Shown: positions 9,594 through 20,695, numbered from the stretch's first letter. The stretch is 64,000 nt of DNA from Aureimonas endophytica (GCF_014642635.1 NZ_BMIQ01000001.1:62001-126000), one strand, 5' to 3'. The notes: generated by a model from the sequence alone, not told the origin. Translations and numbers: made by a program.

Positions 9594-9626
9594 AAGGTCG
9601 CCGCGCCTCGCGCCGCGGCCTTCTTT
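9594..9626 (+). terminator. Probable terminator after the L,D-transpeptidase gene
   Basis: AAGGTCGCCGCG and CGCCGCGGCCTT can pair over 12 positions with one G-U and one mismatch, followed by CTTT. It lies 27 bp after the stop codon and ahead of glyA. Confidence 0.55.
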
Positions 9627-9713
9627 GCGATGGACGGTTGGCCGTCGCAAACGAGCATGCTATCGGCGCGGTGCATCCGATAAGGACTTAAGTCCGACAA
9701 AGGAGGGACCCCG

Positions 9714-11033
9714 ATGTCCGAACTGCGCAAGCCGGAAGCCGCCGCCGAGTTCGATACGTTCTTCACCGGCAATCTCGCCTCGACCGATCCGGCGCTGTTC
9801 GGCGCGATCAAGGGCGAGCTTCACCGCCAGCAGACCGAGATCGAGCTGATCGCTTCGGAGAACATCGTCTCGCGCGCGGTGCTCGAGGCGCAGGGTTCCG
9901 TCCTGACCAACAAATATGCGGAAGGCTATCCGGGTCGCCGCTATTACGGCGGCTGCCACTTCGTCGACATCGCGGAGGATCTGGCGATCGAGCGCGCCAA
10001 GCAGCTCTTCGGCTGCGCCTTCGCCAATGTCCAGGCGAATTCCGGCAGCCAGGCCAACCAGTCCGTCCTGATGGCGCTGTCGAAGCCGGGCGAGACCATT
10101 CTCGGCATGAGCCTCGATGCCGGCGGCCATCTGACGCATGGCGCCAAGCCCAATCTGTCCGGCCGCTGGTTCGACGCCGTGCAATACGGCCTCGACACCG
10201 AGACCGGCATCATCGACTACGAGGAAGTCGAGCGCTTGGCGGTGGAGAAGAAGCCGCGCATCATCATCGCCGGCGGCTCGGCCTATTCGCGCATCATCGA
10301 CTTCGCCCGCTTCCGCAAGATCGCGGATGCCGTCGGCGCCTATCTCTGGGTGGACATGGCGCATTTCGCCGGCCTCGTCGCCGGCGGCCAGCATCCGAGC
10401 CCGTTCCCGCACGCCCATGTCGTGACCTCGACCACGCATAAGACGCTGCGCGGCCCGCGCGGCGGCCTCGTGCTCACCAATGACGAGGACATCGCCAAGA
10501 AGATCAATTCGGCGATCTTCCCGGGGCTTCAGGGCGGGCCGCTGATGCATGTCATCGCGGGCAAGGCGGTCGCCTTCGGCGAGGCGCTGACGCCGGCCTT
10601 CCGCGCCTATGCGGCAGCGGTGGTGGAGAATGCCAAGGTCCTGGCGCAGACCGTGCGCGAGGGCGGCCTCGACATCGTGTCCGGCGGCACCGACACCCAT
10701 CTGATGCTGGTGGACCTGCGCCCGAAGAACCTCACCGGCAAGTCGTCGGAGAACGCGCTCGGCCGCGCCGCCATCACCTGCAACAAGAACGGCGTGCCGA
10801 ACGATCCGCAGAAGCCGACGATCACCTCCGGCATCCGGCTCGGCACCCCGGCGGCGACGACGCGCGGCTTCGGCCCGCAGGAGTTCCGCGAGGTCGGCCA
10901 GCTGATCGTCGAGGTGCTCGACGGTCTGCGCGAGTCCAATTCGGACGAGGGCAATGCCCGCGTCGAGGCCGCCGTGAAGGAAAAGGTGCTGGCGCTGACC
11001 AGCCGCTTCCCGATCTACGGCCAGTCCGCCTGA
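9714..11033 (+). CDS. glyA: Serine hydroxymethyltransferase
   Basis: PLP enzyme converting serine plus tetrahydrofolate to glycine plus methylene-tetrahydrofolate. The 439-residue protein has the family's signature segments: [34 protein letters not shown] and the PLP-lysine motif [14 protein letters not shown] (Lys243), and ends with the usual FPIYG. A purine-rich ribosome binding site (AAAGGAGGG) precedes the ATG at 9714. It heads the glyA-nrdR-ribD-ribE-ribH-nusB series, a conserved alphaproteobacterial order, with short gaps throughout. Confidence 0.97.
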   Translation: MSELRKPEAAAEFDTFFTGNLASTDPALFGAIKGELHRQQTEIELIASENIVSRAVLEAQGSVLTNKYAEGYPGRRYYGGCHFVDIAEDLAIERAKQLFGCAFANVQANSGSQANQSVLMALSKPGETILGMSLDAGGHLTHGAKPNLSGRWFDAVQYGLDTETGIIDYEEVERLAVEKKPRIIIAGGSAYSRIIDFARFRKIADAVGAYLWVDMAHFAGLVAGGQHPSPFPHAHVVTSTTHKTLRGPRGGLVLTNDEDIAKKINSAIFPGLQGGPLMHVIAGKAVAFGEALTPAFRAYAAAVVENAKVLAQTVREGGLDIVSGGTDTHLMLVDLRPKNLTGKSSENALGRAAITCNKNGVPNDPQKPTITSGIRLGTPAATTRGFGPQEFREVGQLIVEVLDGLRESNSDEGNARVEAAVKEKVLALTSRFPIYGQSA

Positions 11034-11062
11034 TCTGAAACGACGACGCGAGCCGCAGAACG

Positions 11063-11575
11063 ATGCGCTGCCCCTATTGCGGCTCGCAGGACAGCCAGGT
11101 GAAGGATTCGCGGCCGACCGAGGACGGCGCCGCGATCCGTCGCCGACGCGTCTGCCCGGATTGCGGCGGCCGCTTCACCACCTTCGAGCGCGTGCAGCTG
11201 CGCGATCTCGTCGTTTTGAAGCGCTCTGGCAAGCGCGTGCTCTTCGAGCGCGACAAGCTGGCCCGCTCGATCGAAGTGGCGCTGCGCAAGCGCCCGGTCG
11301 ATCGCGAGCGGGTCGAACGGCTGATTTCCGGGATCGTGCGCCAGCTGGAATCCAGCGGCGACGCGGAGGTCACCTCGCGCCAGATCGGCCTTCTGGCCAT
11401 GGAGGCGCTGCGCGGGCTGGACGATGTCGCCTATGTCCGCTTCGCCTCCGTCTATCGCGATTTCCACGAGGCGCGGGATTTCGAGGACGTGATCCGCGAG
11501 CTGACCCGGCCGCCGGAGGTCGAGGATCTCGGATCGGCCGATGCGGACGAGCCGGAGGCCGCGCCCCGTGCCTGA
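11063..11575 (+). CDS. nrdR: Transcriptional repressor NrdR
   Basis: Represses ribonucleotide reductase genes in response to the ATP/dATP ratio. The 170-residue protein has the N-terminal zinc ribbon with Cys3, Cys6, Cys31 and Cys34 (MRCPYCGS ... [15 protein letters not shown]) and an ATP-cone domain (about 49-139, [24 protein letters not shown]). It starts 29 bp after glyA and overlaps the start of ribD by 8 bp, so it is probably translated from the glyA or rib transcript. Confidence 0.96.
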   Translation: MRCPYCGSQDSQVKDSRPTEDGAAIRRRRVCPDCGGRFTTFERVQLRDLVVLKRSGKRVLFERDKLARSIEVALRKRPVDRERVERLISGIVRQLESSGDAEVTSRQIGLLAMEALRGLDDVAYVRFASVYRDFHEARDFEDVIRELTRPPEVEDLGSADADEPEAAPRA

Positions 11576-12683
11576 GCTCTCGCCCGACGACGACCGGCGC
11601 TTCATGGCGGCGACCATCCGCCATGCCGAGCGCCATGCTGGGCTCACCGGCACCAATCCCTCCGTCGGCACGCTGATCGTGCGAGACGACGGCGCCGGCC
11701 CGGCGATCATCGGCCATGGCGTCACGGCGCTGGGCGGCCGGCCGCATGCGGAGGCGCAGGCCCTCGCCGAGGCCGGCCCGCGCGCGGCGGGCGCCACCGC
11801 CTATGTCAGCCTGGAGCCCTGCGCCCATCACGGCCGCACGCCGCCCTGCGCCGAAGCGCTGATCCGCGCCGGCGTCGCGCGCGTCGTCTATGCGGCGAGC
11901 GACCCCGATCCGCGCGTCGACGGCAAGGGCGCCGCCATGCTGCGCGCCGCCGGCATCGCCGTCGAGGGCGGCGTTCTGGCGGCCGAGGCGCGGCGCGCGC
12001 TCGCCGGTTATCTCGCGCGTGTCACGAAGAAACGTCCGGAAGTCACGGTGAAGATCGCGGTTTCCGCCGATGGCAAGATCGGTCGGCGTGGGGCGGGGCA
12101 GGTGGCGATCACCGGGCCGATCGCCAATCGCCAGACCCATCTCCTGCGCGCCCGCAGCGACGCGATCCTGGTCGGCGCCGCGACGGTGGCGGAGGACGAT
12201 CCCTCGCTGACCTGCCGCCTGCCGGGTCTGACCGAGCGATCACCGCTGCGCATCGTGCTCGACGGCAGCCTGCGAACCTCGCCGGCGGCGCAGGTGGTGG
12301 CGACCGCGCGCGAGGTGCCGACCGCCTTCGCGACCCTCGATCCGCAGGATGCGCGCGCCGAGGCGCTGCGCCGGGCGGGCTGCGAGATCATCGCCTGCGA
12401 GGCTGATCCCGGCACGCGCCGCGTCGCGCTGCCCGAACTCCTCGAAGACCTCGCCGCGCGCGGGCTGTCGACCCTCCTGGTCGAGGCCGGCGGTGAGCTC
12501 GGCCGCTCGCTGATCTCCGAAGGCTTCTGCGATCGGCTGATCGTCGTCGAGGGCGAGAACGAGATCGGCGCCGACGGCATCGCGGCGCCCTGCGGCGCGA
12601 GGCAGCCGCCGGCGGGCTTTCGTCTGGCGCGCGAGTTCCGCTTCGGCCCCGACCGCTGGCGCGAGTTCGAACGTTTCGCCTGA
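11568..12683 (+). CDS. ribD: Bifunctional diaminohydroxyphosphoribosylaminopyrimidine deaminase / 5-amino-6-(5-phosphoribosylamino)uracil reductase
   Basis: Catalyses the second and third steps of the GTP branch of riboflavin synthesis. The N-terminal deaminase domain has the zinc motif HAEAQAL plus [15 protein letters not shown]; the reductase domain follows from about residue 145 ([14 protein letters not shown] ... [26 protein letters not shown]). The start is uncertain: GTG at 11568 overlaps the nrdR stop by 8 bp and gives 371 residues, which I prefer; an in-frame ATG at 11541 would overlap by 35 bp. The neighbouring ribE and ribH complete the pathway's later steps. Confidence 0.93.
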   Translation: MPELSPDDDRRFMAATIRHAERHAGLTGTNPSVGTLIVRDDGAGPAIIGHGVTALGGRPHAEAQALAEAGPRAAGATAYVSLEPCAHHGRTPPCAEALIRAGVARVVYAASDPDPRVDGKGAAMLRAAGIAVEGGVLAAEARRALAGYLARVTKKRPEVTVKIAVSADGKIGRRGAGQVAITGPIANRQTHLLRARSDAILVGAATVAEDDPSLTCRLPGLTERSPLRIVLDGSLRTSPAAQVVATAREVPTAFATLDPQDARAEALRRAGCEIIACEADPGTRRVALPELLEDLAARGLSTLLVEAGGELGRSLISEGFCDRLIVVEGENEIGADGIAAPCGARQPPAGFRLAREFRFGPDRWREFERFA

Positions 12684-12703
12684 CATTCGGAAAGGACACG
12701 TCC

Positions 12704-13321
12704 ATGTTCACGGGAATCGTGACCGATATCGGTCGGATCGAGACGGTGACGGCGCTGCCCGAGGGCCGGCGCTTCCGCATCGAGACGACCTATGATCCGG
12801 CCGGCATCGCCATCGGCGCCTCCATCGCCTGTTCCGGGACCTGCCTCACCGTGACGGCGCTGCCGGACGAGGGCGCGAACCGGCGCTGGTTCGAGGTCGA
12901 GGCCTGGGAGGAGGCGCTGCGCCTCACCACCGCCGGCGGCTGGGCCGAGGGCACTCGCCTCAATCTGGAACGCGCCCTGAAGCTCGGCGACGAGCTCGGC
13001 GGCCATCTCGTCTCCGGCCATGTCGACGGGCAGGCGGAGATCCTGTCGCGCGAGGAGGAGGGGGACGCCGTGCGCTTCCGCCTGCGCGTGCCGGAAGCGT
13101 TCAAGCGCTTCATCGCGCCGAAGGGCTCGGTCTGTCTCGACGGCACGTCGCTGACGGTGAACGCGGTGGATGACGACGTCTTCGACGTCCTCCTCATCCG
13201 CCATTCGCTGGAGGTCACGACCTGGGGCGAGCGGCAGGCCGGCGATCGCGTCAATCTCGAAATCGACCAGATCGCCCGCTATGCCGCGCGTCTCTTCGCG
13301 GCGGATGCGACGAAGGTCTGA
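12704..13321 (+). CDS. ribE: Riboflavin synthase (alpha subunit)
   Basis: Dismutates two 6,7-dimethyl-8-ribityllumazine molecules into riboflavin and the pyrimidine substrate of RibH. The 205-residue protein shows the tandem lumazine-binding domains: MFTGIVTDIGRIETV with IACSGTCLTVT in the first, and GGHLVSGHVDGQAEI with SVCLDGTSLTVN in the second. It begins 20 bp after ribD with AGGA upstream of the ATG. No FMN riboswitch is seen in front of any rib gene in this cluster. Confidence 0.96.
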   Translation: MFTGIVTDIGRIETVTALPEGRRFRIETTYDPAGIAIGASIACSGTCLTVTALPDEGANRRWFEVEAWEEALRLTTAGGWAEGTRLNLERALKLGDELGGHLVSGHVDGQAEILSREEEGDAVRFRLRVPEAFKRFIAPKGSVCLDGTSLTVNAVDDDVFDVLLIRHSLEVTTWGERQAGDRVNLEIDQIARYAARLFAADATKV

Positions 13322-13429
13322 GCCGGCGCGTCTTCTCCCTACCATCGGGACCCCGAATTGGGTTATGAGCCCGGCTCCCCCGCAAGGCGGCGCTTCGGCG
13401 GCCGAACGTGACATCCCGAAAGGTGACCT

Positions 13430-13876
13430 ATGGCAGCTCCGCATCTCCTCATCGTGGAAGCCCGCTTCTACGACCACATCGCCGATGCCCTTCTCGAAGG
13501 CGCGCGGGCGGCGCTGGAGGAGGCGGGTGCGACCTATGACGTCGTCTCCGTTCCCGGCGCCCTGGAAATCCCGGCCGCGATCGGCTTCGCTTTGACCGGC
13601 GCGGACGAGGGCGGCCGCGAATATGACGGCTTCGTCGCGCTCGGCTGCGTGATTCGCGGCGAGACCTATCATTTCGATATCGTGGCCAACGAATCCTGCC
13701 GCGCCCTCATGGATCTGTCGGTGGAGGAGGGGCTTGCCATCGGCAACGGCATCCTGACCGTCGAGAACGAGGAGCAGGCGCTGGTGCGCGCCCGCAAGTC
13801 CGACAAGAACAAAGGCGGCTCGGCCGCCGAGACGGCCCTCACCATGATCGCGCTGCGCGATCGGTTCGGAGCGTGA
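13430..13876 (+). CDS. ribH: 6,7-dimethyl-8-ribityllumazine synthase
   Basis: Condenses 3,4-dihydroxy-2-butanone 4-phosphate with the ribitylaminopyrimidine to form lumazine, the RibE substrate. The 148-residue protein has [15 protein letters not shown] and the catalytic-His segment [18 protein letters not shown], then [17 protein letters not shown]. It is of normal length for the icosahedral form. A 108-bp gap separates it from ribE; the stop overlaps the nusB start (GTGA), indicating translational coupling to nusB. Confidence 0.96.
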   Translation: MAAPHLLIVEARFYDHIADALLEGARAALEEAGATYDVVSVPGALEIPAAIGFALTGADEGGREYDGFVALGCVIRGETYHFDIVANESCRALMDLSVEEGLAIGNGILTVENEEQALVRARKSDKNKGGSAAETALTMIALRDRFGA

Positions 13877-14376
13877 CGGTGAGCGACGCTTCGCCCCGGC
13901 CGGTGCGGCCCGCCAACAAGCGCGGCGCCGCCCGGCTCGCCGCCGTCCAGGCGCTCTACCAGATGGATGTCGGCGGCACGAGCCTGCTCGAGACCGTCGC
14001 CGAATACGAGACGACGCGCCTCGGCCAGGAGATCGACGGCGATACCTATCGCGAGGCCGATGCCGCGTGGTTCCGCGACATCGTTTCCGGCGTCGTGCGG
14101 TCGCAGAAGGCGATCGACCCGCTGATCCACACCTCGCTGACCGCCGACTGGCCGCTGTCGCGGCTCGACACGACGCTGCGCGCCATCCTGCGCGCCGGTG
14201 CCTACGAGGTGATGAACCGCAAGGACGTGCCGACGGCGGTGATCGTCACCGAATATGTCGACGTGGCGAAGGCCTTCTTCGGCGACGACGAGACGCGGCT
14301 GGTGAATGCCGTGCTCGACCGCATCGCCCGCCGCTCGCGCGGCGAGGGCCGGGGCACGAACCCCACCAAGGAGTGA
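13873..14376 (+). CDS. nusB: Transcription antitermination factor NusB
   Basis: Partners NusE/S10 on boxA RNA in rRNA antitermination. The 167-residue, all-helical protein has [17 protein letters not shown] at the N-terminus and the conserved [31 protein letters not shown] segment. The GTG start at 13873 overlaps the ribH stop by 4 bp; another GTG six bases downstream is also possible. ribH-nusB linkage is very common in proteobacteria. Confidence 0.95.
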   Translation: MTVSDASPRPVRPANKRGAARLAAVQALYQMDVGGTSLLETVAEYETTRLGQEIDGDTYREADAAWFRDIVSGVVRSQKAIDPLIHTSLTADWPLSRLDTTLRAILRAGAYEVMNRKDVPTAVIVTEYVDVAKAFFGDDETRLVNAVLDRIARRSRGEGRGTNPTKE

Positions 14377-14389
14377 GCCGAACCGAGCC

Positions 14390-14410
14390 GAGCGGCGCTT
14401 GACGCCGCTC
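14390..14410 (+). terminator. GC hairpin after nusB
   Basis: A perfect 8-bp stem GAGCGGCG / CGCCGCTC with loop CTTGA, 14 bp after the nusB stop. There is no U-tract, so termination is only a possibility; it may instead stabilise the 3' end of the rib-nusB message. Confidence 0.4.
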
Positions 14411-14523
14411 CGGGCTCGCGTAACCTCGATTCCGTCCAGTCGGCCAGGGGCCAGAGGGCCCGTCGACCGTCGGAGGAGGACCGATCGGTCGAAGACATCG
14501 CAGGCCGGTGGCAGGGGAGGTCC

Positions 14524-16668
14524 ATGTCCACAGCCTTGATCGTCGTGCTTTTGTGCGGAGTGCTTTCGCTCGCCTATGCGGGCTGGGCGATCCGTTCGGT
14601 TCTCGCGTCCGACCAGGGGTCGGCGCGCATGCAGGAAATCGCGGGCGCGATCCGCGAGGGGGCGCAAGCCTATCTCGCCCGCCAATACACCACCATCGCG
14701 GTTGTCGGTGTCGTCGTCTTTCTCGGCTCCTGGCTGCTTCTCTCCATCCATGCGGCGGTCGGCTTCCTGATCGGCTCCGTCCTGTCCGGCGTCGCCGGCT
14801 TCATCGGCATGAATGTCTCGGTCCGCGCCAATGTGCGCACGGCCCAGGCGGCGTCGCGCTCGCTCGCCGCCGGTCTCGACATCGCCTTCAAGTCGGGCGC
14901 CATCACCGGCATGCTCGTCGCCGGCCTCGCGCTGATCGGCGTCGCGGCCTATTTCCTGTTCCTGACCGGCCCGTCCGGCTATGCCCCGACCGACCGCACG
15001 GTGATCGACAGCCTCGTCTCGCTCGGCTTCGGCGCCTCGCTGATCTCGATCTTCGCGCGTCTCGGCGGCGGCATCTTCACCAAGGGCGCCGATGTCGGCG
15101 GCGATCTCGTCGGCAAGGTGGAAGCCGGCATCCCGGAGGACGATCCGCGCAATCCGGCGACCATCGCCGACAATGTCGGCGACAATGTCGGCGACTGCGC
15201 CGGCATGGCGGCCGATCTCTTCGAGACCTATGCGGTGACCGTGGTCGCCACCATGGTGCTCGGCGCGATCTTCTTCGCGGGCAGCCCGGTCGTCGCGACG
15301 GCGATGCTCTATCCGCTGACGATCTGCGCCGCCTGCATCGTCACCTCGATCGTCGGCACCTTCTTCGTGCGGCTCGGGGCCAACGGCTCGATCATGGGCG
15401 CGCTCTACAAGGGCCTTTGGGTCACGACGCTGCTCTCGGTCGTCGGCATCGGCCTCGCCACCGCCGCCACCTTCGGCTTCGGCCGGGTGGAAGGCGGCGA
15501 TACCGGCATTTCGGGCCTCAACCTGTTCTTCTGCGGTCTGGTCGGCCTCGTCGTCACCGGGCTCATCGTCTTCATCACAGAATATTATACCGGCATCGGC
15601 TACCGGCCGGTGCGCTCGATCAGCCAGGCCTCGGTGTCCGGCCACGGCACCAATGTCATCCAGGGTCTCGCCGTCTCGCTGGAGGCGACGGCGCTGCCGA
15701 CGATCGTCATCATCGCCGGCATCATCGCCACCTACCAACTCGCCGGCCTCTACGGCACCGGCATCGCGGTGACGGCCATGCTGGGCCTGGCGGGCATGAT
15801 CGTCGCGCTCGACGCCTTCGGCCCGGTGACGGACAATGCCGGCGGCATCGCCGAGATGGCCGGGCTGCCCTCCGATGTGCGCAAGTCCACCGATGCGCTG
15901 GACGCGGTCGGCAACACGACCAAGGCGGTGACCAAGGGCTATGCGATCGGCTCCGCCGGTCTCGGCGCGCTCGTGCTCTTCGCCGCCTATAATTACGACC
16001 TGCAATATTTCATCGCGCAGGCGAAGGCCGGGCAGGGCTATGCCTATTTCCAGGGCGTCGCCCCCGACTTCTCGCTGACCAATCCCTTCGTGGTGGTCGG
16101 CCTCCTGCTTGGCGGCCTGATCCCCTATCTCTTCGGCGGCATCGCGATGACGGCGGTGGGCCGCGCCGCGAGCGCCGTGGTGGAGGAGGTGCGCCGCCAG
16201 TTCCGCGAAAAGCCCGGCATCATGGAAGGGCGCGAGCGGCCGGACTATGCCCGGGCGGTCGACATGCTGACGCGGGCGGCGATCCGCGAGATGATCGTGC
16301 CCTCGCTCCTGCCGGTGTTGGCGCCGCTGGTCGTCTTCTTCCTGGTGCTGCTCATCGCCGACAAGAGCCAGGCCTTCTCGGCGCTCGGCGCGATGCTGCT
16401 CGGCGTCATCGTCACCGGTCTCTTCGTCGCCATCTCGATGACCTCGGGCGGCGGCGCCTGGGACAATGCCAAGAAGAGCTTCGAGGACGGCTTCGTCGAT
16501 GGCGCCGGCACGCGCCACATGAAGGGCTCGGACGCGCACAAGGCGTCCGTCACCGGCGATACGGTGGGCGATCCCTACAAGGACACGGCGGGACCCGCCG
16601 TCAATCCGGCGATCAAGATCACCAATATCGTGGCCCTGCTGCTTCTCGCCGTGCTCGCGCACGGCTGA
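14524..16668 (+). CDS. hppA: K+-insensitive proton-translocating pyrophosphatase
   Basis: An inner-membrane pump that couples PPi hydrolysis to proton export. The 714-residue protein has about 16 hydrophobic segments and the PPi-binding motifs [32 protein letters not shown] and, near the C-terminus, [14 protein letters not shown]. The residue that decides potassium dependence is a lysine in GNTTKA (Lys467), which by established family rules marks the K+-insensitive class. The ATG at 14524 follows a GGGGAGG ribosome binding site. It is a single gene, convergent with bamE. Confidence 0.96.
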   Translation: MSTALIVVLLCGVLSLAYAGWAIRSVLASDQGSARMQEIAGAIREGAQAYLARQYTTIAVVGVVVFLGSWLLLSIHAAVGFLIGSVLSGVAGFIGMNVSVRANVRTAQAASRSLAAGLDIAFKSGAITGMLVAGLALIGVAAYFLFLTGPSGYAPTDRTVIDSLVSLGFGASLISIFARLGGGIFTKGADVGGDLVGKVEAGIPEDDPRNPATIADNVGDNVGDCAGMAADLFETYAVTVVATMVLGAIFFAGSPVVATAMLYPLTICAACIVTSIVGTFFVRLGANGSIMGALYKGLWVTTLLSVVGIGLATAATFGFGRVEGGDTGISGLNLFFCGLVGLVVTGLIVFITEYYTGIGYRPVRSISQASVSGHGTNVIQGLAVSLEATALPTIVIIAGIIATYQLAGLYGTGIAVTAMLGLAGMIVALDAFGPVTDNAGGIAEMAGLPSDVRKSTDALDAVGNTTKAVTKGYAIGSAGLGALVLFAAYNYDLQYFIAQAKAGQGYAYFQGVAPDFSLTNPFVVVGLLLGGLIPYLFGGIAMTAVGRAASAVVEEVRRQFREKPGIMEGRERPDYARAVDMLTRAAIREMIVPSLLPVLAPLVVFFLVLLIADKSQAFSALGAMLLGVIVTGLFVAISMTSGGGAWDNAKKSFEDGFVDGAGTRHMKGSDAHKASVTGDTVGDPYKDTAGPAVNPAIKITNIVALLLLAVLAHG

Positions 16669-16727
16669 CGCTTCCGGGCGGTGGGCGCGAAATGCGTCCG
16701 CCGCTCGGTCTCATCCCCGGACGGCGA

Positions 16728-17225
16728 TCAGCCGCCGGCGGGACGGTTCGGATCGGCGCCGGCCGTCGCACTCCCGGTGCCGATGCTTGCCGGCGCGCCG
16801 GGCGAGAGCATCTGGCCGAGCAGGCTCATGTCCTTGCCCCCCGTCGGCGTCGTGCGCGAGATGAAGTCGAAGAGCTTGCCGTTCTGCATGCCGTAATTGG
16901 CGATCTGCTTCACCGTGTCGTCCGAGCCGAAGTAGATGGCGAGGACGCGCTGATCGACGATATGCGGATTGAGGAAGGCGACCGGACGGACGCGCTTCTG
17001 CGAGATGTAGTAGAAGACCTCGTTGTCGAACGTCGCCTTGGTCGAGGGCGTGCCGAGCGCCGTCAGCACCTGCTCGCGGCTCGAGCCGACCGGAACGAGC
17101 TGGATCGTCTGGTCGTCGACGATATAGCCCTGGTTGAGGACCTCGCGGGTCGTGCAGCCGCCGGCGATCGAAAGGGCCAGCAATCCAGCCGACAAGGTGG
17201 CTGCGCGAATGCGAAAGCGACTCAA
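16728..17225 (-). CDS. bamE: Outer membrane assembly lipoprotein BamE (SmpA/OmlA)
   Basis: A lipoprotein of the BAM complex that assists beta-barrel insertion. The 165-residue form starts at TTG (17225), which has GGGAGG seven bases upstream and places the lipobox LSIAGGC at a normal distance (hydrophobic stretch RAATLSAGLLALSIAGG, lipidated Cys about residue 24). An ATG at 17282 would add 19 unlikely residues. The mature part has the SmpA core: GYIVDDQTIQLVPVGSSREQVLTALGTPST, then VFYYISQKRVR and RVLAIYF. The C-terminal 35 residues are a Gly/Pro/Ala-rich tail. Divergent from the cytochrome bc1 chaperone gene, as usual in Rhizobiales. Confidence 0.9.
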   Translation of the reverse strand: MSRFRIRAATLSAGLLALSIAGGCTTREVLNQGYIVDDQTIQLVPVGSSREQVLTALGTPSTKATFDNEVFYYISQKRVRPVAFLNPHIVDQRVLAIYFGSDDTVKQIANYGMQNGKLFDFISRTTPTGGKDMSLLGQMLSPGAPASIGTGSATAGADPNRPAGG

Positions 17226-17406
17226 AGTCAGGGCCTCCCTGTGAAGCGATGGGCGCGATGTCCTAGGGAGCACTCGCGTCATAAAAGCGGCAGCCCCCCG
17301 CGAACCGATCGTCCCACGCGGCAGCGCTCGTAAAGCAGTCGGGTGATTGTTGCAATCGTGCCGCAGCCGTGCGACGCGAACCGCCGGTCCGAGCCGAGAC
17401 GCCGAG

Positions 17407-17940
17407 ATGCTGAAGTCCTTCAGAATACGCCAGCGGAATCGCGAGATCATCGACGCGCTCTATCACGGCATCGTCGCCCGTTCGCGCACGCCCCGATTGT
17501 TTCTCGATTTCGGCGTGCCCGATACGGTGATGGGGCGCTTCGAGGCGCTGTCCCTCCATGTCTATCTGGCGCTGCTGCGCTGCCGGGACGACGCCGCGGC
17601 CAAGCCCGTCGCCCAGGATCTGGTCGATCGTTTCGTCGCCGATGTCGAGGATTCGATCCGCGAGATCGGCGTCGGCGACGTGGCGGTGCCGAAACGCATG
17701 CGCCGACTCGCCGGGCGCTTCTACGAGCGCGTCGCCGCCTATGACGGGCCGATGCTGGCCGGCGACGTGCCGGGCCTCGCGGCGGCGTTGGCGGAGCGGG
17801 CCTTGGCGGACGCGCCGCCGGAGCGCCGCGACGCCGCCGGATTGGCAACCTATATGATGGCGACGCAGGCCGAACTGGCGGCGGTGACGACCGACCGCAT
17901 CCTGTCCGGTCATCTTTACAGCGAGGAAGAGGCGCGATGA
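17407..17940 (+). CDS. Ubiquinol-cytochrome c chaperone (CBP3 family)
   Basis: Related to mitochondrial Cbp3/UQCC1, which helps assemble cytochrome b of complex III. The 177-residue helical protein shows the family pattern: IIDALYHGIVARSRTPRLFLDFGVPDTVMGRFEALSLHVYLALLRC, then QDLVDRFVADVEDSIREIGVGDVAVPKRMRRLAGRFYERV. The ATG at 17407 is chosen over a TTG at 17347. The gene overlaps the DUF177 gene by 4 bp (ATGA), so the two are translationally coupled. Confidence 0.9.
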   Translation: MLKSFRIRQRNREIIDALYHGIVARSRTPRLFLDFGVPDTVMGRFEALSLHVYLALLRCRDDAAAKPVAQDLVDRFVADVEDSIREIGVGDVAVPKRMRRLAGRFYERVAAYDGPMLAGDVPGLAAALAERALADAPPERRDAAGLATYMMATQAELAAVTTDRILSGHLYSEEEAR

Positions 17941-18488
17941 GCGCGGATACGAACGGTATCGGTGGCGAGGTTTCCTTCGATTTCCAGGCCGCCCGCCTGC
18001 CGCAGGACGGCTTGCCGCTGTCCTTCACGGCCAGCGAGGCGCAGCGGGCGGCCGTCGCCCGGCGTTTCGATCTCGTTTCGGTGGAAAGCCTCGGCGCGGA
18101 GCTCGTCGCCACGCGCTGGCAGCGCGACGGCGTGACGGTGGAGGGCCGGCTGACGGCCGATGTCGTGCAGACCGATGTCGTGACGCTGGAGCCCCTGCCG
18201 GAACATGTCGAGGAGGAGGTGCGCCTCTTCTATGTGCCCGAACATTCCCGCCTTGCCCGGCCGGCGGCGGAGGAGGGCGAGGAAGTCGAGGTCGATCTCG
18301 CCGACGAGGTGCCGGAAAGCTTCAAGGGCGACCGCGTCGATCTGGGCGAGGCGCTGGTCCAGATCCTCGGTCTCGCGCTCGATCCCTATCCGCGCGCCCC
18401 GGACGCCACGTTCGAGGAGCGGCGGGAGGGAGAAGCGGAGCCGTCGCCCTTCGCCGTTCTCGCCCGTCTGCGCGACGAGGGTGCCTGA
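17937..18488 (+). CDS. DUF177 (YceD) family protein
   Basis: A 183-residue acidic protein of the YceD/DUF177 family. In many bacteria it precedes rpmF-plsX-fabH and is linked to 23S rRNA metabolism. The region LTADVVQTDVVTLEPLPEHVEEEVRLFYVP is the conserved part; the usual C-terminal DLGEALVQILGLALDPYPRAPDA matches as well. The cysteines found near the start in some members are absent. rpmF is not between it and plsX here, the usual alphaproteobacterial situation. Confidence 0.88.
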   Translation: MSADTNGIGGEVSFDFQAARLPQDGLPLSFTASEAQRAAVARRFDLVSVESLGAELVATRWQRDGVTVEGRLTADVVQTDVVTLEPLPEHVEEEVRLFYVPEHSRLARPAAEEGEEVEVDLADEVPESFKGDRVDLGEALVQILGLALDPYPRAPDATFEERREGEAEPSPFAVLARLRDEGA

Positions 18489-18644
18489 CGAGGCGATGCG
18501 AGACGCGATGACGGTTGAGGTCGGGCCGAAAAAGGTTAAGAGACTTCCGCGAATTCCAGCTTCGCGACGCTTCGGGGCCGCCATCCGATCGGCGGGGTCT
18601 TGCGTGACGGGACCGCTGGGGCGAGACAGGAAAGCGAGCCGCAT

Positions 18645-19721
18645 TTGAGTGCCAGTTCAGGTGTGACGATCTCCGTCGACGCGATGGGCGGCGATCATGG
18701 ACCGTCCGTCGTGCTGCCGGGCGCCGCGATCTCGCTGCAGCGCCATCCGCGCACGCGTTTCGTTCTCTATGGCGACGAGAGCGTCGTCCTTCCGGTCCTC
18801 GACACGCTGCCGGCGCTGAAGGCCGCCAGCACCTTCCACCATTGCGACGTCTCGATCCGCATGGACGAGCGGCCGTCCCAGGCGCTGCGCCAGGGCCGCT
18901 ACAAGTCCTCCATGTGGAAGACCGTCGAGGCGGTGAAGACCGGCGAGGCGCATGTCGCCGTTTCCGCCGGCAATACCGGCGCGCTGATGGCCATGGCGAA
19001 GTTCTGCCTGCGCACCATGGCGAAGGTCGAGCGGCCGGCCATCGCCGGCATCTGGCCGACGGTGCGCGGCGAGAGCATCGTGCTCGACATCGGCGCGACG
19101 ATCGGCGCCGATGCGCAGCAGCTCGTCGACTTTTCCATGATGGGCGCCGCGATGGCCCGCGCGCTCTTCGGCATCGAGGAGCCGACCGTCGGCCTTCTCA
19201 ATGTCGGCGTCGAGGAGGTGAAGGGGCAGGACGAGGTGAAGGAGGCGGCGCGCTTCCTGAAGGAGAATCCGATCGCGGGCCTCTCCTATCGCGGCTTCGT
19301 CGAGGGCGACGATCTCGGCAAGGGCACCGTCGATGTCGTCGTCACGGAAGGCTTCACCGGCAATGTCGCTTTGAAGACGGCGGAAGGCACCGCCAAGCAG
19401 ATCGCCGGCTATCTCCGCGCGGCGATGAGCCAGACCTGGATGGCTCGGCTCGGCTATATTCTGGCGAAGAGCGCCTTCGATCGCCTTCGCGACAAGATGG
19501 ACCCACGCAAGGTGAATGGCGGCGTGTTTCTCGGCCTCAACGGCATCGTCATCAAGAGCCACGGCGGCACGGACGCGGAAGGCGTCGCGGCGGCGATCGA
19601 TCTCGCCTGCGCGATGGCCGAGAACGGCCTTCTCGGCAAGGTCGAGGACTCGCTGCGCCTTTTCCACGAGCGCCTGACCACCAACGGCCCGACCGCGGCC
19701 ATCGCGCCGGAGACGATTTGA
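18645..19721 (+). CDS. plsX: Phosphate acyltransferase PlsX
   Basis: Makes acyl-phosphate from acyl-ACP for phospholipid synthesis. The 358-residue protein has [19 protein letters not shown] at the N-terminus, [14 protein letters not shown], and the C-terminal [22 protein letters not shown]. Start choice: TTG at 18645 with AGGAAAG nine bases upstream; a GTG at 18663 is the alternative and would start directly at the conserved strand. A 156-bp gap from DUF177 may hold a promoter. It is joined to fabH by a TGATG overlap. Confidence 0.94.
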   Translation: MSASSGVTISVDAMGGDHGPSVVLPGAAISLQRHPRTRFVLYGDESVVLPVLDTLPALKAASTFHHCDVSIRMDERPSQALRQGRYKSSMWKTVEAVKTGEAHVAVSAGNTGALMAMAKFCLRTMAKVERPAIAGIWPTVRGESIVLDIGATIGADAQQLVDFSMMGAAMARALFGIEEPTVGLLNVGVEEVKGQDEVKEAARFLKENPIAGLSYRGFVEGDDLGKGTVDVVVTEGFTGNVALKTAEGTAKQIAGYLRAAMSQTWMARLGYILAKSAFDRLRDKMDPRKVNGGVFLGLNGIVIKSHGGTDAEGVAAAIDLACAMAENGLLGKVEDSLRLFHERLTTNGPTAAIAPETI

Positions 19722-20695
19722 TGCGCGCCCGCCGTTCGCTCATTCTCGGCACGGGCTCGAGCCTGCCCGCCCGGATCGTCTCGAATGCCGAGCTCGAAAG
19801 GACGGTCGAGACCTCCGACGAATGGATCACCCAGCGCACCGGCATCCGCAATCGGCGGATCGCGGGCGAGGGGGAGACGACCGTGTCGCTCGGCGAGGCG
19901 GCGGCGCGGGCCGCGCTGGACGCCGCCGGCCTGACGCCCGCCGATATCGATCTGGTGATCCTCGCCACCGCGACGCCCAACAACACCTTTCCGGCCTCCG
20001 CCGTGCAGGTGCAGAGCCGGCTCGGCATCCATCACGGCTTCGCCTTCGACGTCCAGGCGGTGTGCAGCGGCTTCGTCTACGCCCTGACCACGGCCGATCT
20101 CTATCTGCGCTCCGGCATGGCGCGGCGCGCGCTCGTCATCGGCGCCGAGACCTTCTCGCGTATTCTCGACTGGGAGGACCGGACCACCTGCGTCCTCTTC
20201 GGCGACGGGGCGGGAGCCGTGGTGCTGGGCGCCGAGGACGCGGACGCGGCCGGCGAGCGCGGCGTCCTCGTCTCCAAGCTGCGGGCCGACGGCGCGCATG
20301 AGGAGAAGCTCTATGTCGATGGCGGACCCTCCACCACCGGCACCACCGGCAAGCTGCGCATGCAGGGCCGCGAGGTCTTCAAGCATGCGGTCGGCATGAT
20401 CACCGATGTCGTCGAGGATTCCTTCTCGGCGCTCGGTCTCACCGTCGATTCGATCGACTGGTTCGTGCCGCATCAGGCGAATCGGCGCATCATCGAGGCT
20501 TCGGCGAAGAAGCTCGGCATCGCGCCGGAGAAGATCGTGATCACCGTCCAGGACCACGGCAATACTTCGGCGGCTTCCATTCCGCTGGCCCTCGATACGG
20601 CCGTGCGCGACGGGCGCATCAAGCGCGGCGATCTCGTGCTTCTCGAAGCCATGGGCGGCGGTTTCACCTGGGGTGCGGTGGTCATCCGGTGGTAG
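19721..20695 (+). CDS. fabH: Beta-ketoacyl-ACP synthase III
   Basis: Starts fatty acid synthesis by condensing acetyl-CoA with malonyl-ACP. The 324-residue protein has the catalytic triad Cys115 (VQAVCSGF), His251 ([12 protein letters not shown]) and Asn281 ([10 protein letters not shown]), with the N-terminal [18 protein letters not shown] segment. The ATG shares one base with the plsX stop (TGATG), so the pair is coupled. Confidence 0.97.
   Translation: MRARRSLILGTGSSLPARIVSNAELERTVETSDEWITQRTGIRNRRIAGEGETTVSLGEAAARAALDAAGLTPADIDLVILATATPNNTFPASAVQVQSRLGIHHGFAFDVQAVCSGFVYALTTADLYLRSGMARRALVIGAETFSRILDWEDRTTCVLFGDGAGAVVLGAEDADAAGERGVLVSKLRADGAHEEKLYVDGGPSTTGTTGKLRMQGREVFKHAVGMITDVVEDSFSALGLTVDSIDWFVPHQANRRIIEASAKKLGIAPEKIVITVQDHGNTSAASIPLALDTAVRDGRIKRGDLVLLEAMGGGFTWGAVVIRW

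Noticed and set aside
13322-13429. Possible FMN riboswitch in the 108-bp gap before ribH
   Set aside because: None of the conserved RFN-element helices or the AGGG-type core could be found; only GC-rich spacer is present.
13669-16662. A 997-codon leftward open frame antisense to ribH, nusB and hppA
   Set aside because: The product is His/Asp/Arg-rich with no domain, typical of the antisense frame of GC-rich genes; all three rightward genes are certain.
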